A DNA stretch of 64,000 nt from Nelumbo lutea (taxonomy: Eukaryota; Streptophyta; Magnoliopsida; Proteales; Nelumbonaceae), in contig JAKGHH010000002.1 in assembly GCA_022828595.1 (NCBI GenBank), positions 78,712,383 through 78,776,382 on the forward strand, in the 5' to 3' direction. Positions 54,501-59,631 of this stretch are shown here, piece after piece (the first letter of the stretch is position 1; each line of letters begins with the position of its first letter). The translations under genes and the position numbers were made by a program. The notes beneath the pieces were generated by a model. The model was not told where the DNA came from. It did not search any database and was given only the letters and a program-made list of their open reading frames with translations.

Positions 54501-57311
54501 CACTTTCCTCTTTGCCTTGAGGAAAACTTCCACTGTTTTAGCCCATGGAACATAGTTGTCCCCATTCAGTTTAATTGAGGTCATCTGTACACCTAGGTAG
54601 TTAGGGGAAACCACTACACTAGGTTTCTGATCATTAAACCCATCTCCTATTGCTGCCATTGTACTCTTTCACAGTTGCCTCAAACCTGAATTCTCAGCAA
54701 CAAGTTGACTGCTGTAATTCAAAATTTGATGATCCAGCACCTATAGCAACCCCTAAACACAACAGTGGGTACACACGCCTTGTTCTTATTCACACTACTG
54801 CTGATTTCACAACACCACGGACCACATAAGCATCAATTTAACACTCACTAATCACATGTAAGCCCTCATACAACCACTCAATAAGGCAACACAAGCACCA
54901 CAACATAGTCAAGCCTGTTACACCCAGTTCAGACTAGTTTAACATTTTTAAGAGGGCACTACACAACCACAAAAACTTAGCTATGTCACAGCATTACACC
55001 TTACACCACTCGGCCACTTACAGCCACCCTAACACCACTCAACAACTTACAACAGCCCCTACACCATTCGGCTACTGTACACACAGCCCGTTCTAGGACA
55101 ACAATGAACCTAGTTCTCTAGGTTCTGATCAGTACTAACAACTTCTTGAAGGGTTTCTACCAAGAAATACCAGCAACACAAGAAGAAGAGATAACCGACC
55201 TTCCTTTGAGAGTCTCAACCAACCATTCATTGCTGAAGTCACTTTTCTTGATGAAGAAGATTATGCGCAGCAGAGAGAGACGAGCTGTGATGTTTTAGAC
55301 CTAGGACGAACCAGTTCTCTCCATTGACTGATCAGAAACGAAGGAAGAAGAGTCACAAACACTGCTGAGGTGCTTTACCAACTGAAGTGGGTCAGGAACA
55401 TGGCTCTGATACCATGTTTCGAATGCTGCTACAGTAACCCGAACCAGGAAGAGAAGAAAGAAGAAGAGGAAGAAGAAGAGAAGAAGAAGAAAGAAAATAA
55501 GGGTCTGTCGAAATCTGATGGACTTCCCATACAGTCAACCCCCTTAATTTTTATTAGATTCTAATGACCTTTACAAAAACTAAACTACCCTTAAGTGTGG
55601 GGCAGAGAGCTTCTAATAAAACTGCCACATAAGCAAACTACTTAACAAACATAAGATGACTAAACTACCCCTAATCGGCTCACTTTAACATATATGATAA
55701 TCCTTTAATGTTGTACTGTGATACCAGGCTACAATTAACATAACTCACAATCCAGTTCAACATGATAGAACAAAACATATTGAGGTAGACCCGACATTTT
55801 ATAAGAGAATGAGTGGGTTCTAGAGAAGTTTGTCTTCCTTTTAGTGCCTCAGAGCAACAGTTAGCAGATGTTTTGACTAAGGGTGTCCGTAAGGAAAAGT
55901 TACAGCACTATGTAAGCAAGCTGTGCATGATTGATATCCATGCTCAGCTTGAGGGGGAGTGTAGAGATGATGGCAGAATGAGCCATAAGACATTATTATT
56001 TTATTTATTTTTGTCCATGTATTTCTTAGTTAGTGGGCCTGTTTTATTTCTTTTATTACTGTTTTTAGTGCTGGCTGCTAGACCTGTTCATGGGCCGGGC
56101 TTCGGGCTGAGCCCCATTCAAATTTTGGCAAAAGCCAAGCCCGTGCCCGGTCTATGAACAGGTCTACTTGCCGCCCTATTAAGGGTATACATATAATTGT
56201 GCCTCTTCCTCCCCTTTTCTTCCATCTTCTTTCTCCATTGTTTCTCACTCTTCCATCTTCTTCTTTCCTTCTATTTTCTATTTTATTTCAGATTATTTTA
56301 GGTGGGATCTACGTCTGCCTATAATCCAATTCAACATAGAATGAAGCATATTGAAGTTGACAAACACTAAAAGAGAGTAATTTTTAGTGAAGTGTACCTT
56401 CCATTCATTGCTTTTTTATTAGTAGATATACTCAAAAGGAGTCCCTAAATCTAGGTTGTGGCATTATGTAATGCAAACTGGGCAGAATTAATATCTATGC
56501 TCAGTTGGAGGGGGAATGTTATGAAGTTCTTTCTATGTTTATTTCTTTGTTTATTTGTTTATACTGATGTGTCATACTAGTGTTTTTCTTTTTTATGTCT
56601 CACTTGTACACTCATTAGTATTTGGTAGGGGTATTTTTGTCATTGTGTATAATAAAGAATGGGGCTGCACACATACATCGCTAAGAGGATTCTCTTCTCA
56701 TTCTTTCTTCTGTCTTGGTACTGGTATTCATCAACCATTTACAGGTTCTATTTAGATTAAAAACTCTAATCTGATCAAGTTTTCCAAGTATTCTGCATTC
56801 CAAAAATCAATCTGTATTGGAAATGACAAGTAGGACCTGTTTACAGGCCAGGCTTCAGGCTTGGATTTACACAATTCTGGGCTTGGGCTTCAGGTTAGGC
56901 CCATTCATATTTTGGCAAAAGCTGAGCCCACCCTGTCCGTGAACAAGTCTAATGATAAGTTTACATGTCTTGTTTGCAATTGATGGTGTATGTCTATATA
57001 ATGCCTTCTGTCCACTTATTTTAAGACATGCTTCTTGTGCAGGGCCCTTGCTCTTGCTCCTTTTGTCGATAAAGGATTGTCATGGTTCACCGTAACATTC
57101 AAGTTTGAATCTCAAGGAAAGGTAATCTGAATCCCAAATCTCCCCATTTATATATAAAAGAAATACCTACATTTGTCTTATCAACCGTAGGTTTAAAACT
57201 ACCTTACTTTTCTCCTTTCTGTTTCCACTCCAGGCATTTATGGCAATCGTGAGTCTCTGTTTTATGCTGGCTCTTCTACTTTTCTTTGTGGTTACACTGC
57301 TTTGGGCATGA
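23691..57311 (+). CDS. Host gene, 9 exons: organelle-targeted small membrane protein of unknown function (238 aa)
   Basis: Joining the nine exons listed separately gives one open frame of 717 nt. Every intron begins GT and ends AG, and every junction keeps frame. Residues 1 to about 75 lack acidic residues except at E43, are rich in Ser, Arg and hydroxylated residues, and look like a plastid or mitochondrial transit peptide. A short acidic and Ser-rich link follows. From about residue 115 the mature part reads [18 protein letters not shown] (hydrophobic, first membrane segment), [37 protein letters not shown], and a final helix ending [10 protein letters not shown] recall similar plant proteins annotated only as uncharacterised. 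The RYG-start and layout loosely recall FAM210/DUF1279 proteins, but I could not verify this. The conserved frame across 33.6 kb argues that the gene is active. Confidence 0.88.
23898..24008 (+). CDS. Host gene exon 2
   Basis: 37 codons after acceptor TTATCTCAG; Arg- and Ser-rich ([14 protein letters not shown]). Donor GAC|GTGAGT. Phase 0. Intron 1 before it is only 78 nt. Confidence 0.85.
24009..24829 (+). other. Intron 2, first part: no element recognised
   Basis: AT-rich with an A-run at 24410. No coding domain was found here. Confidence 0.5.
24830..25665 (-). pseudogene. Chromovirus-type gypsy fragment: protease end to RT start
   Basis: On the minus strand 25665-25500 reads [13 protein letters not shown] and [11 protein letters not shown], the stretch after gypsy aspartic protease. 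A (TA)n run at 25393 and a frameshift follow. Then comes [17 protein letters not shown], and in another frame [19 protein letters not shown] and [17 protein letters not shown], the entry to the RT. It stops before the RT catalytic core. It lies antisense in intron 2 of the host gene. Confidence 0.75.
25740..25940. repeat. GGAATG-rich palindromic MITE-like repeat
   Basis: Many GGAATG/CATTCC motifs in both orientations, for example CCTGGAATGACCATTCCCCC and CCATTCCTGCC. Such blocks are typical of folded plant MITEs. Ends and target duplication were not resolved. Confidence 0.4.
25960..26222. mobile_element. Remnant of a hAT-type MITE
   Basis: The right end AACACGAATTGCCCTA and the TTAATCGTGTTGTGTTG inside belong to a very common plant MITE type. 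The left TIR is not visible, so it is incomplete or decayed. Confidence 0.4.
26351..26502. mobile_element. Short MULE-type MITE candidate
   Basis: The left end ATCATAGTTGTCAAG and the inverted right end CTTATAGCTGCCAA match at most positions. TTGTAGG occurs just outside both ends (26342 and 26503), as expected for a decayed 9-bp duplication. Its TIR resembles the better one at 31168-31918. Confidence 0.45.
26908..27296 (-). repeat. Copia-type LTR (copy A), antisense in intron 2
   Basis: TGTAGAAGACC to TTACA on the + strand. It shares long similarity with 30541-30880: the AG-rich block, GAGTACAATTCC, CCCTTAATAGGGC, AGCACTAAG and ACATAAGC phrases. LTRs next to antisense copia ORFs at 34567 and 60566 have the same layout. 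No internal region is attached, so it is a solo or truncated LTR. No clear 5-bp duplication. Confidence 0.55.
27297..28372 (+). pseudogene. 5'-truncated LINE: zinc-binding domain and RNase H
   Basis: 27299-27538 reads [18 protein letters not shown] and [15 protein letters not shown], the zf-RVT domain found after plant LINE RTs. Then come [15 protein letters not shown] (27640-27690) and a C-terminal RNase [17 protein letters not shown] (27866-) through [14 protein letters not shown] (near 28190-28240). At least two frameshifts separate them. An A-rich 3' end follows at about 28345-28372. It is in the sense direction of the host gene. Confidence 0.85.
28373..29354 (+). other. Intron 2, last part: nothing recognised
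   Basis: Mixed-composition DNA without domains or clear repeat ends. It ends in the acceptor GTGTCAAGGTCAG of exon 3. Confidence 0.4.
29355..29406 (+). CDS. Host gene exon 3
   Basis: 52 nt encoding [17 protein letters not shown] plus one base. The CAG at 29352-29354 is chosen because the AAG three bases earlier upstream gives a stop. Donor GAGG|GTAATA. Confidence 0.75.
29565..29616 (+). CDS. Host gene exon 4
   Basis: 52 nt after acceptor TTGTTTTCAG, encoding (G)[16 protein letters not shown] and two bases of the next codon. The donor GA|GTACTT is the weakest in the gene, but it is the one that keeps frame with exon 5. Confidence 0.7.
29617..30540 (+). other. Intron 4, first part: unassigned, AG-rich at 30070-30120
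   Basis: The GAAGAAGAAGAAGAGG run followed by pyrimidine-poor DNA resembles the start of the copia LTRs found elsewhere here, but the ends are not clear. Confidence 0.3.
30541..30880 (-). repeat. Copia-type LTR (copy B), antisense in intron 4
   Basis: TGTGAAACACACC to CTCTCTACA. Closely similar in order and sequence to copy A at 26908-27296, and in the same orientation. No internal sequence is attached. Confidence 0.55.
31168..31918. mobile_element. MULE-type nonautonomous element (751 bp), 9-bp target duplication
   Basis: The left end CATAGTTGTCAAGG and right end CCTTGAAAACTATG are inverted repeats. ATGTGGAGT (31159-31167) and ATGTGGACT (31919-31927) flank it with one mismatch; nine bases is the Mutator-superfamily size. 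The subterminal DNA repeats GCCTAGGCGCC many times on both sides, which could form strong hairpins. The centre has GAAA and CT microsatellites and no ORF. Confidence 0.85.
31928..32635 (+). other. Intron 4, last part: nothing recognised
   Basis: T-rich DNA leading into the exon 5 acceptor GGTTTTCTTAG. Confidence 0.45.
32636..32731 (+). CDS. Host gene exon 5
   Basis: 96 nt encoding [18 protein letters not shown] and [12 protein letters not shown], the first membrane segment. Donor TCTG|GTGAGT. Confidence 0.85.
32990..33310 (-). pseudogene. LINE RNase H fragment, antisense in intron 5
   Basis: On the minus strand, with frame changes, it reads [19 protein letters not shown] and [12 protein letters not shown], the middle of a LINE-type RNase H. 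Short and broken. Confidence 0.55.
33311..33679. other. Intron 5: unassigned
   Basis: No domain seen between the two LINE remnants. Confidence 0.35.
33680..34560 (+). pseudogene. 5'-truncated LINE 3' end with RNase H
   Basis: The end of a zinc-binding region, a decayed IWxERN motif near 33905, then [17 protein letters not shown] (33936-) and an RNase H start ([19 protein letters not shown] at 34140-34200) with the catalytic Asp of FDG lost. It continues to [10 protein letters not shown] near 34435 and ends in an ATGAAAAAAAT tail. It is in the same orientation and has the same domain order as the LINE at 27297. Confidence 0.75.
34975..35105. mobile_element. Partial GGCGCAAGGCGC-type MITE
   Basis: TTTTAAAGGCGCAAGGCGC and later GCGCAAGGCGCAAGG resemble the end of a known plant MITE type. 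Only one end is visible. Confidence 0.35.
35784..36462. mobile_element. MULE-type MITE (679 bp) inserted in the copia RT
   Basis: The left end CATAGTTTTCAAGG and right end CCTTGACAACTATG match the TIR of the 31168 element. On either side copia RT reads YVDDIIMT (minus strand) and then [13 protein letters not shown], so the copia RT is split next to its catalytic motif. Internal AGCCCCTGTTTTTGTTxxAGAA units repeat about five times (35912-36135). The target duplication is too decayed to call. Confidence 0.75.
37190..38215 (+). pseudogene. LINE ORF1 fragment (DUF4283-type)
   Basis: 37362-37574 reads [20 protein letters not shown] and [11 protein letters not shown]; the next frame gives [19 protein letters not shown] near 37590-37640, the hallmark of the DUF4283 domain of plant LINE ORF1 proteins. 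A charged tail follows to 38105. Several frameshifts. ORF2 is not attached: at 38345 an oppositely oriented LINE begins. Confidence 0.7.
38345..39089 (-). pseudogene. LINE C-terminal part: zf-RVT and 3' end
   Basis: The minus strand of 38861-38643 reads [20 protein letters not shown] and FEKWPRING, the zinc-binding region, then a broken IWxERN motif. The 3' end is Phe/Lys-rich by composition and finishes in a T15 run (+ strand) near 38361. No RNase H follows, unlike the LINEs at 27297 and 33680. Confidence 0.75.
39090..40137. repeat. Solo LTR (1048 bp) inside the LINE
   Basis: Starts TGTTGGAGGC and ends CACACCAACA, so the 6-bp ends TGTTGG/CCAACA are inverted repeats. Flanks TTGGA (39085-39089) and CTGGA (40138-40142) match at 4 of 5. 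LINE coding sequence resumes on both sides. Short repeats of the type 'accatctacagt...gattatggt' occur inside (39540-39780). No coding sequence, so recombination to a solo LTR is likely. Confidence 0.7.
40138..40829 (-). pseudogene. LINE ORF2 piece between RT and zinc-binding domain
   Basis: The minus strand of 40545-40327 reads [19 protein letters not shown], then [20 protein letters not shown] and [10 protein letters not shown], the conserved 'W..I......f.vGdG..irFW' block of plant LINEs. Confidence 0.75.
40830..41241. mobile_element. hAT-type MITE (412 bp) inside the LINE
   Basis: The left end TAGGGCTGCAAA and the inverted right end TAGGGGTGCAAA differ by one base. Flanking 8-mers CAGTCTCT (40822-40829) and GAGTCTTT (41242-41249) match at 6 of 8. 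The inside has GGATC/GATCC-rich phrases like the MITE at 23039. LINE sequence continues on both sides, so it is younger than the LINE. Confidence 0.8.
41242..42104 (-). pseudogene. LINE reverse transcriptase
   Basis: Read leftwards: [14 protein letters not shown] (near 42030), [39 protein letters not shown] and GFRQGDP (41978-41649), then [10 protein letters not shown] (catalytic motif near 41540, with a stop before it), and [22 protein letters not shown] (41514-41239). A short repeat (TTTTGCTAAAATTTTATATG) is duplicated at 42000-42085. It has stops and frameshifts but a well preserved core. Confidence 0.85.
42105..42141 (-). mobile_element. Tiny LINE 3'-end stub
   Basis: The minus strand reads AATAAAATTTCTCTTTATTG, then ATCGGG and an A-run. 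This looks like a LINE 3' end at the junction of the LINE RT and the chromovirus. It is short and uncertain. Confidence 0.3.
42142..44530 (+). pseudogene. Chromovirus (Ty3/gypsy): RNase H, integrase, chromodomain
   Basis: RNase [20 protein letters not shown] and SDHEA (42180-42310), then [19 protein letters not shown]. Integrase: zinc finger [11 protein letters not shown] (42775), a core with an RDAKF-like motif near 43065 and FHPRTNGQT near 43140, a MITE at 43369-43580, and the C-terminal part 43590-43890 ([26 protein letters not shown]). 43980-44190 is a chromodomain ([20 protein letters not shown]) followed by [12 protein letters not shown]. It begins inside pol, so gag, protease and RT are missing. 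Stops and frameshifts are frequent in integrase, yet the last 250 codons are open. An LTR remnant may follow from 44346 to 44530. Confidence 0.8.
43369..43580. mobile_element. hAT-type MITE, CAAGGTTCAAA family, copy 1 (212 bp)
   Basis: Perfect 11-bp TIR CAAGGTTCAAA/TTTGAACCTTG. Identical 8-mers GTTAGGAC flank it (43361-43368 and 43581-43588). It splits the integrase reading frame at DVRT. Internal CGATAC/GTATCG motifs and a GGTTCAGGGGG/CCCCCTGAACC hairpin are shared with copies 2 and 3. Confidence 0.92.
44531..45090 (-). pseudogene. LINE endonuclease fragment
   Basis: Read leftwards with frame changes: [19 protein letters not shown] near 44990, [28 protein letters not shown], then [10 protein letters not shown] near 44690. 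The order fits the N-terminal half of a LINE endonuclease (the E of the 'ETK' motif is changed). CT and C homopolymers at 44530 and 44694. Confidence 0.6.
45091..47000 (-). pseudogene. LINE ORF1 (DUF4283-like) with basic linker
   Basis: 46700-46290 on the minus strand gives [22 protein letters not shown] pieces, [20 protein letters not shown] and [19 protein letters not shown], the DUF4283 arrangement. 46014-45796 is a basic, Arg/Lys/Gln-rich linker. Frame is broken many times. It is the 5' part of the LINE whose RT lies at 41242-42104. Confidence 0.6.
47001..47977 (+). other. Intron 5, last part: nothing recognised
   Basis: No domains. A near-palindromic pair 'TAGTCTACTAATGTCA...TGACATTAGTAGTCA' at 47106-47150 can form a stem. 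It ends with acceptor CTGTTTCTAG. Confidence 0.4.
47978..48031 (+). CDS. Host gene exon 6
   Basis: 54 nt encoding [17 protein letters not shown] with split codons on both sides. Donor AAAG|GTAATT. Intron 6 is only 74 nt. Confidence 0.88.
48106..48171 (+). CDS. Host gene exon 7
   Basis: 66 nt after acceptor TTGAACTGCAG, encoding [20 protein letters not shown] and a Gly, ending GGCGG|GTGCGT. The donor lies at the start of a 141-bp tandem duplication, so a second copy of it exists at 48313. Confidence 0.85.
48171..48452 (+). repeat. 141-bp tandem duplication carrying the exon 7 splice donor
   Basis: GGTGCGTCATAATCC at 48171 and again at 48312; the two units are nearly identical through GCTTCTTACTAGAA. 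The second unit starts after GCA, so its donor reads CAG|GTGCGT. The 141 nt between the two donors contain no stop in the exon 7 frame. Confidence 0.95.
48459..48713 (+). repeat. 127-bp tandem duplication with (CA)n
   Basis: TACTTGCAACAAAGTACATT at 48461 and 48588. Each unit holds a CA microsatellite of different length and the phrase AAGCTGGCACTTTCCTGCTC. It follows directly after the first duplication. Confidence 0.9.
48976..50010 (+). mobile_element. Helitron-like nonautonomous element (3' end clear, 5' end uncertain)
   Basis: The right end has a hairpin CCTGTGC-GTT-GCACGGG, then TCCTGGCTAG before a T. A hairpin about 10 nt before a CTRR end next to T is the Helitron 3' signature. A TCTATATATC after A at 48976 is a possible 5' end. 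The interior is very AT-rich without ORFs. Confidence 0.55.
50011..50390. other. Unassigned DNA and (CA)n run before the copia LTR
   Basis: Contains several CTAGTAATC/TAGTAGTCA-like phrases at 50140-50270 that recall the palindromes at 12315, and a CA run at 50357-50384 at the broken end of the LTR. Confidence 0.4.
50391..50484 (-). repeat. Truncated 3' LTR of the copia element
   Basis: 92 of 94 bases match 55597-55690. It is cut at 50391, next to a CA microsatellite. Confidence 0.9.
50492..53948 (-). pseudogene. Copia pol: protease, integrase, RT, RNase H
   Basis: Protease motif [10 protein letters not shown] near 53590 is intact. GAG-pre-integrase [10 protein letters not shown] is near 53120. 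Integrase has HSNVSG where HSDVWGP is expected (first catalytic Asp to Asn, with a small loss), but RSDNGREY and [13 protein letters not shown] are intact. RT (52040-50943) is open: [38 protein letters not shown], and the catalytic site reads YVDEIV, not YVDDIV. RNase [23 protein letters not shown], then after a frameshift [12 protein letters not shown]. Other breaks: a frameshift between integrase and RT near 52440 and a stop before DDRRSTTGY (YTNAN*). Confidence 0.9.
53839..54659 (-). pseudogene. Copia gag with zinc knuckle
   Basis: Starts [34 protein letters not shown] and [15 protein letters not shown] are typical copia gag. A stop follows EYFDLQ (CAA-to-TAA type) near 54261. The zinc knuckle CTHCGREGH (about 53880) is split by a frameshift from LHGPPSKW. 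Full-length gag cannot be made. Confidence 0.85.
54663..55400 (-). other. Copia leader between primer site and gag
   Basis: About 740 nt with repeated 'ACACCACTCGGC/CTACAC' phrases near 55000-55080. No ORF. Part of the copia transcript. Confidence 0.55.
55401..55414 (-). promoter_or_regulatory. Copia primer binding site (tRNA-Met)
   Basis: TGGTATCAGAGCCA on the minus strand, a full match to the usual plant copia primer site, directly next to the LTR end. Confidence 0.95.
55415..55690 (-). repeat. 5' LTR of the copia element (276 bp)
   Basis: On the + strand it runs TGTTTCGAATG to CACTTTAACA, with TGTT/AACA ends. A GAAGAAGAGG block lies inside. It borders the primer site exactly. Confidence 0.9.
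55700..55962 (+). pseudogene. Copia RNase H C-terminus and polypurine tract, sense strand
   Basis: [13 protein letters not shown] near 55765, then [20 protein letters not shown] and AQLEGEC (55840-55960), the end of copia pol, followed by GCTTGAGGGGGAG. A different, older element from the antisense copia beside it. Confidence 0.8.
55963..56320 (+). repeat. 3' LTR remnant of the sense copia fragment
   Basis: Starts TGTAGAGATGATGG right after the polypurine tract. A pyrimidine-rich block (TCTTCC repeats) lies at 56205-56275. Its right end was not fixed. It carries a MITE at 56079-56166. Confidence 0.55.
56079..56166. mobile_element. Very small hAT-type MITE, TAGACCTGTTCAT family, copy 1 (88 bp)
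   Basis: A perfect 13-bp TIR TAGACCTGTTCAT/ATGAACAGGTCTA. Flanking 8-mers CTGGCTGC and CTTGCCGC match at 6 of 8. It contains GGGCCGGGCTTCGGGCTGAG and a CAAATTTTGGCAAAAGC phrase shared with copy 2. Confidence 0.85.
56321..56515 (+). pseudogene. Second copia RNase H end, sense strand
   Basis: MKHIEVDKH near 56340, then decayed sequence ending in AQLEG-like TCAGTTGGAGGGGGAA. It is a second, more decayed copia 3' end in tandem with the first. Confidence 0.6.
56516..56745 (+). repeat. LTR remnant of the second copia fragment
   Basis: TGTTATGAAGTTC starts directly after a polypurine-like GGAGGGGGAA. The right end is perhaps CATTTACA near 56743. Confidence 0.45.
56831..56951. mobile_element. Small hAT-type MITE, TAGACCTGTTCAT family, copy 2 (121 bp)
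   Basis: Left TAGGACCTGTTTACAGG and right GTGAACAAGTCTA. Flanking 8-mers ATGACAAG (56823-56830) and ATGATAAG (56952-56959) match at 7 of 8. The middle shares GCCCATTCATATTTTGGCAA with copy 1. Confidence 0.8.
57043..57121 (+). CDS. Host gene exon 8
   Basis: 79 nt after acceptor CTTGTGCAG, encoding [19 protein letters not shown] and KFESQGK. Donor AAG|GTAATC. Confidence 0.88.
57234..57311 (+). CDS. Host gene exon 9 with stop
   Basis: 25 codons after acceptor TTCCACTCCAG. They form one hydrophobic helix ([18 protein letters not shown]...LLWA) and then TGA at 57309-57311. Confidence 0.88.
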   Translation, partial: AFMAIVSLCFMLALLLFFVVTLLWA

Positions 57312-57650
57312 TTCTTTTGCCTTTTTAGTGGTTTCTTGTAAGTCTTCTTGGCAGCTTATTTTCTCTCAACGCCAAACTTATAGGCAATATTGACATAGAT
57401 AAAGTTTTAGTTTTGCAGTGAAGTAATTTTCCCTTCCAGTTTAATTTTAGTTCAGTTTGCTTCCAGTTCACATTTGGCTCTTCGATGATTCGATCATTTC
57501 CATTTTGGCACCAAGTTGAAGGCCCTCCTTTACAACATGGCTTTCTGTTTTTTGAGCATTCTTTTAAACTCTTTTGTTACTTTATTCTGGGAGTAGGTTC
57601 TCTATGATTTTTTTTTTTTGGCGGGCGGGGGGTTTGCCAAGAGAAAGTTT
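57312..57650 (+). other. Probable 3' UTR and flank of the host gene
   Basis: T-rich, no ORF. No strong poly(A) signal is close by; AATAAA occurs at 57818 in the next segment. Confidence 0.45.
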
Positions 57651-58530
57651 GTGGCTGTCTAGAGGATATTGGTGAGGTTTTGAAAGTTTCAAAGGAAGTA
57701 GACAGTATTTCTATTGAAGTGATGAAGTCAGAAGTCAGGTTAAAACTAGGGCTTAGTAGGCTGAAAGAGTTTATGGTTAGTATTCTTATTGGAGTTTGAG
57801 TGTTTAGTTGTTATCGTAATAAATGGTTTGAGATATGGAGTTTTAAGAATTTCATCTTTTTGTGTTTGTAGTTAATTAAATAATATTTAAATCTATTAAT
57901 TCAAAACAGTATTTTAGGAACTTCATGAAAAAGTTACTTTGCCAAATTTAAGCTTACAGATGTTTTGGACGATTCAAGGGCTTAGGGCGATTGATCTAGG
58001 AGCCAAGGATAAGGGCTGTGACACATGTAGCCTAGCCTTTAATAAGGTTCAATTTGAATGTGAACACTGTAGAAAGTTTCTGCACTTAAGCTAGAGTTTA
58101 ACAGGTATCGCTAGTTTCAGCTGAGCAGAAAGCTCTTGATTTCCTAGATGATATCGGTGGGGGTTTTGAAAGTTTCAATGGAAGAAGTTAGTCTTTCTAT
58201 TGAAGTGATGAAGTCAAGGTCAGGTCAAAACTAGGGCTTTACTAGGCTGAATGAGTTGACGGTTAGTATTCTTATAGGAGTTTGAGGGTTTAGTTTTTAT
58301 CATAACAAATAGTTTGAAATATGGAGTTTTATGAATTTCATCTTTTTGTATCTTCATAGAGTACACGTATTTTGATCAGTTATTTGAAGTTTCAAGAGCT
58401 TAGGGCAATTGATCAAGGAGCCAAAGATAAGGGTTCTGACACCTATAGCCTAGCTTTAAATAAGGTTCAATTGGACAGGTATGAGAGTTTCTGCACTTGT
58501 GGAAGCTAGAGTTTCACCTGATTAATTGAA
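57651..58530 (+). repeat. Diverged tandem duplication, 486-bp offset
   Basis: CTATTGAAGTGATGAAGTC at 57711 and 58197, and the order GGATATTGGTGAGG, AACTAGGGCTTAGTAGGCTGA, GGAGTTTGAGTGTTTAG, CTTAGGGCGATTGATC, AGCCTAGCCTTTAATAAGG recurs in the second half. Copies differ by many substitutions and small indels. No coding sense. Confidence 0.85.
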
Positions 58531-58787
58531 CTAATTATTTAGGGTTCTTTGTGGGAATCCTTCTTGAGCAAGGGGATTGTCTCTTATGAAGAGCATATCA
58601 AATTAGGTAGATAGAATTTTAAGAAAATTCAAATCTGTCGTATTGTTCTCTAAATATGGGTCAGTGCTTGGTTAATGGTAAAATCTCGGGCTGGAAAGCG
58701 TGAGAACACAGGTAAAAGTCTGAAAGTGGCCAAAAATGCATGAGGTTATGACTCTATCTAGTTTATCCCTCCCAAGACCCCAGATCA
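58531..58787. other. Unassigned flank
   Basis: No domain or repeat was recognised. Confidence 0.4.
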
Positions 58788-58795
58788 AGGTTCAA

Positions 58796-59035
58796 AATAT
58801 TGGTACAGGCCAATGTGCCGGTAGGGGCATATTGGCCTGTGTCGAGGCTCACTTCTCCATCTTTTTCTAGTATTTTTTTATTTTTTCAATCTGGTTCAGA
58901 GGGGTCGGTTTAACCCGTCTACCCCTTGAACCATGGTCTGACCCAAAACACCTACTGTAGGGGCATATCGAGAAGCCCCCGATTTGATACGTATCAGTCG
59001 ATACGGCTAGATACGTATTGTAACTTTGAACCCTG
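58796..59035. mobile_element. hAT-type MITE, CAAGGTTCAAA family, copy 2 (240 bp)
   Basis: Ends CAAGGTTCAAAATATTG and TTTGAACCCTG. Flanking 8-mers CCCCAGAT and CCGTAGAT match at 6 of 8. It shares GGTAGGGGCATATTGG, GGTTCAGAGGGG and CCCCGATTTGATACG with the other two copies. Confidence 0.85.
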
Positions 59036-59623
59036 CCGTAGATAACTTGGACCAACATTGGGTAAGGGTAAAATGTCAACACAAGAAGTATGTGCACATA
59101 CAATCCTGTGAGTGTCCTGTTTGTGTACAAATAAAATAATTAAAAAGTAAAACGACAAAGCCACAAAGGTTAGTTTTGTGTCCAGTCCACCCCTCCTAGG
59201 ATCCCAGATAGTTGCGACTAACATTGGGTAATGGCCTTTTGTTATTGCTTATGGTAAGTTACTCTCATAAACCTTATAGTGATTCTAGGTTCCCCATTGA
59301 ATAATATCTTCTTTCTAATTTTACTAGAAGCCACTATGACTGTCAATAATTTACAATTCTTCGTCAAAAGAGTTCATTCAACAACTCTAAAGAATTGAAA
59401 CTGATTTTTCTTTTACATACTAAGAATCAAAACTGATAAAAGGTATGCTTTCTTTAGTTTATATCAAAGTTTTGAATTTCTTCATTTTAGTCATTTTCAT
59501 CCTTTTGTACCCAAATAGTCTCTACTTGCTTTTATATTTGGGTTCCCACATAGTTCTTAATCATCCTTCATCCTACAAATTATAATTCAACACCTTAGTT
59601 TTGGGAATTTTGGCTATTTCTTT
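59036..59623. other. Unassigned DNA between two MITEs
   Basis: AT-rich, no ORF of interest. Confidence 0.4.
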
Positions 59624-59631
59624 CATGAGAG

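Larger units (their letters stand above)
50391..55690 (-). mobile_element. Nearly complete Ty1/copia element in intron 7 (3' LTR truncated)
   Basis: On the minus strand: 5' LTR 55690-55415, primer site 55414-55401, leader, gag, pol, polypurine tract (CTTGAGGGGGAG at 50496-50485), then the first 94 bp of the 3' LTR (50484-50391). Those 94 bp differ from the 5' LTR at 2 positions, so the insertion is fairly recent. The rest of the 3' LTR is replaced by a CA repeat and unrelated DNA. Confidence 0.9.
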
